Shown here in pieces: positions 62,312 through 64,000 of a DNA stretch of 64,000 nucleotides. The notes beneath the pieces are model-generated. The model had not been told where the DNA came from, ran no database searches, and was given only the letters and a program-made list of their open reading frames with translations. Where the stretch lies: contig NZ_KI912266.1 of the NCBI RefSeq assembly GCF_000235425.2, positions 384,259 to 448,258 of the forward strand. The letters run 5' to 3'. Origin of the DNA: Pseudofrankia saprophytica. GTDB taxonomy: Bacteria > Actinomycetota > Actinomycetes > Frankiales > Frankiaceae. Position 1 is the first letter of the stretch. Every line of letters starts with the position of its first letter. Position numbers and translations under genes: made by a program.

Positions 62312-63634
62312 TCAGCTCTCCTGACGCTGGCGCGGGCCAGCCGGCACGACGATGGGTGGCGCGGCGGGGTTCGCGGCGCCGTTCTCAGCGGGCGGGGGCC
62401 ACGGGATGCGTTCGAGGCTCGGCGGCCCGACGTCTTCCTCGTCCTCGTCGTCGTCCGCACCCCGCCGGCCGCCGAACGCGAACTCGGCGACGACGAACAG
62501 GCCGAGGATGACGGCGACGGCGATCAGCCAGGGACGCAGGCCCGAGGTGTTGTTGTCCCGCATCGTCCGCAGCGCCGCGATGAACAGCACCCAGACCAGC
62601 CCGACCGGGATGAGGATCTTCCAGCCGAAGCTCATGAACTGGTCGTAGCGCAGCCGGGGCAGCGTGCCGCGCAGCCAGACGAAGAAGAACATCACGATCA
62701 GCAGCTTGACGATGAACCAGATCAGCGGGACCCAGCCGTGGTCGAGACCCGACAGCCCCGGAATGGGCGGGGGCTGCCAGCCGCCGAGGAACAGCGTCGT
62801 CATGACCGCCGAGACGGTGACCAGGTTGACGTACTCGGCGAGGTAGAAGAACGCGAACTTGATCGAGCTGTACTCGGTGAGGAAGCCACCGACCAGCTCG
62901 CCCTCGGCCTCGGGAAGGTCGAACGGCGTCCGGTTCGTCTCGCCGACCATCGAGATCATGTAGATCACGAACGACGGGAACAGCGCGATGTACCACCAGT
63001 CGTGCTGGCTCTCCACGATGCCCGAGGTCGACAGCGTCCCGGAGTACATGAACACCGCGACGAACGCCAGGCCCATCGCGATCTCGTAGGAGATGATCTG
63101 CGCGGCCGACCGCAGCGACCCGAGCAGCGGGTACGTCGACCCGCTGGACCAGCCGGACAGGATCAGCCCGTACACCCCGAGCGACGCCGCCGACAGCAGG
63201 TAGAGCACGCCGACCGGCAGGTCCGCGAGCTGCAGCATGGTGTGGTGACCGAAGATCGAGACCTCGGGGCCGAACGGGATGACGGCGAACGCGATCAACG
63301 CCGGGATCACCGACACCAGCGGCGCGAGGAGGAACACCGGCCGGTCCGCCAGCGCCGGGATGATGTCCTCCTTCAGCATCAGCTTGACGCCGTCGAAGAG
63401 GCTCTGCAGCCAGCCCTTCGGCCCGTGCCGGTTCGGGCCGAGCCGAACCTGCATGCGGGCGACGACCTTGCGCTCGAACACGATGCCGAACAGCGTCATG
63501 ATCATGAGGAAGGCGAAGACCGCCACGCCCTTGATCAGGACCAGCCAGAACGGGTCCGAACCGAACCTGCTCAGGTCGGGGTCGGCGCCGGTGCTGCCCG
63601 CGGCGAGCAGCACCGTGGAAACCGATCCGCTCAT
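62312..63634 (-). CDS. nuoH: NADH-quinone oxidoreductase subunit H
   Basis: Membrane subunit that forms much of the quinone-binding chamber of complex I. The 440-residue product has the blocks [40 protein letters not shown] and about eight spans. The last 60 residues are charged and Pro-rich, a usual actinobacterial extension. Its ATG overlaps the nuoG stop (ATGA). Confidence 0.97.
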   Translation of the reverse strand: MSGSVSTVLLAAGSTGADPDLSRFGSDPFWLVLIKGVAVFAFLMIMTLFGIVFERKVVARMQVRLGPNRHGPKGWLQSLFDGVKLMLKEDIIPALADRPVFLLAPLVSVIPALIAFAVIPFGPEVSIFGHHTMLQLADLPVGVLYLLSAASLGVYGLILSGWSSGSTYPLLGSLRSAAQIISYEIAMGLAFVAVFMYSGTLSTSGIVESQHDWWYIALFPSFVIYMISMVGETNRTPFDLPEAEGELVGGFLTEYSSIKFAFFYLAEYVNLVTVSAVMTTLFLGGWQPPPIPGLSGLDHGWVPLIWFIVKLLIVMFFFVWLRGTLPRLRYDQFMSFGWKILIPVGLVWVLFIAALRTMRDNNTSGLRPWLIAVAVILGLFVVAEFAFGGRRGADDDEDEEDVGPPSLERIPWPPPAENGAANPAAPPIVVPAGPRQRQES

Positions 63635-64000
63635 GCCACACCTCCGGCCGTGATCTTCACGATGCCGCCGGTGGACCCGGCCAGCGCCCGGCGGACGTGC
63701 GAGCCGGGCGAGTGGGTCGGTACCCAGACCACCCGATCGGGCATGTCGACGATCTCCACCGGGAGCGTGACCGATCCCCGCTCGGTGCTGACGGTCAGCG
63801 GGCCACCCGCGGCCACGCCCGTCTCGGCGGCGGTCGCCGCCGAGAGCAGCGCCACGGCCGGGCGGGCGGTACCGGCGAGGTAGGGCTCGCCGGCCTGCAG
63901 CGCGCCGTCGTCGATGAGCTGGTGCCAGCTCGCGAGCACCGCCTGCCCCGCGGGCGGGGTGACCGGCGCGGCGGCCGAGGCGGCGGGTGCGGGCACCCGG
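63631..64000 (-). CDS. nuoG: NADH-quinone oxidoreductase subunit G (partial, C-terminus)
   Basis: The C-terminal 120 or so residues of the large iron-sulfur subunit; the rest lies beyond the window edge. The visible part ([34 protein letters not shown]) matches the molybdopterin-dinucleotide-binding domain at the end of NuoG. It ends in an ATGA overlap with nuoH, confirming gene order. Confidence 0.88.
   Translation of the reverse strand, partial: RVPAPAASAAAPVTPPAGQAVLASWHQLIDDGALQAGEPYLAGTARPAVALLSAATAAETGVAAGGPLTVSTERGSVTLPVEIVDMPDRVVWVPTHSPGSHVRRALAGSTGGIVKITAGGVA

Overview
The window is one continuous piece of a very GC-rich actinobacterial chromosome. Signs of this are the almost exclusive use of G or C at third codon positions, frequent GTG starts (tuf, rpmG, nusG, korA, korB, nuoK, nuoN) and a TTG start (rpsL), the order str-S10-spc ribosomal operons / rpoBC / rplJL / rplKA / nusG / secE / tRNA-Trp, a dehydratase of the mycobacterial HadAB type beside rpmG and tRNA-Thr/Met, and KorAB. 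The gene styles (fused HadA-HadB, tailed S3, repeat-rich intergenic DNA) fit the Frankia/Pseudofrankia group best; that placement is inference and was not tested by any search.

Layout. 1-13.1 kb (minus strand): rplR(partial)-rplF-rpsH-rpsN-rplE-rplX-rplN-rpsQ-rpmC-rplP-rpsC-rplV-rpsS-rplB-rplW-rplD-rplC-rpsJ-tuf-fusA-rpsG-rpsL, read from right to left. 13.9-18.6 kb: an accessory block between rpsL and rpoC holding a Mug-type DNA glycosylase, an HxlR regulator facing an atypical SDR protein, a VapBC-like toxin-antitoxin pair, and a second SDR gene facing a MerR regulator across two CTCCC/GGGAG operators. 18.7-26.1 kb: rpoC and rpoB, with a promoter about 530 bases upstream of rpoB. 26.7-28.3 kb: a non-coding island full of palindromes. 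28.3-32.8 kb: rplL, rplJ, rplA, rplK, nusG, secE, then tRNA-Trp.

33-37 kb: an aspartate aminotransferase, a fused two-hotdog hydratase, a VOC protein, rpmG (54 codons, GTG start), tRNA-Met and tRNA-Thr. 37.6-43.3 kb: a GH25 lysozyme with LGFP repeats, a GGCT-like protein and HAD phosphatase in a two-gene operon, a DUF559/AbiEi-like gene bracketed by two matching 50-base hairpins, tRNA-Tyr and a YajQ-family gene. 43.5-50 kb: pyrE, htpX, a DUF2520 Rossmann protein and korAB. 50.2-54 kb: two unusual proline-rich single-span membrane proteins. 54.2-64 kb: a trans-polyprenyl diphosphate synthase (probably for menaquinone) and the end of the complex I operon, nuoG(partial)-H-I-J-K-L-M-N.

Most of the window is core translation, transcription and respiration. 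The parts that are not routine are the hairpin-bounded DUF559 gene (41.0-42.3 kb), the palindrome families shared between distant intergenic regions, tandem repeats next to nuoK and upstream of rplJ, the MerR/SDR switch with a predicted leaderless transcript, and the two membrane proteins with a recurring (T/S)xAIPxxP motif. No CRISPR array, complete insertion sequence, prophage or biosynthetic cluster was seen.
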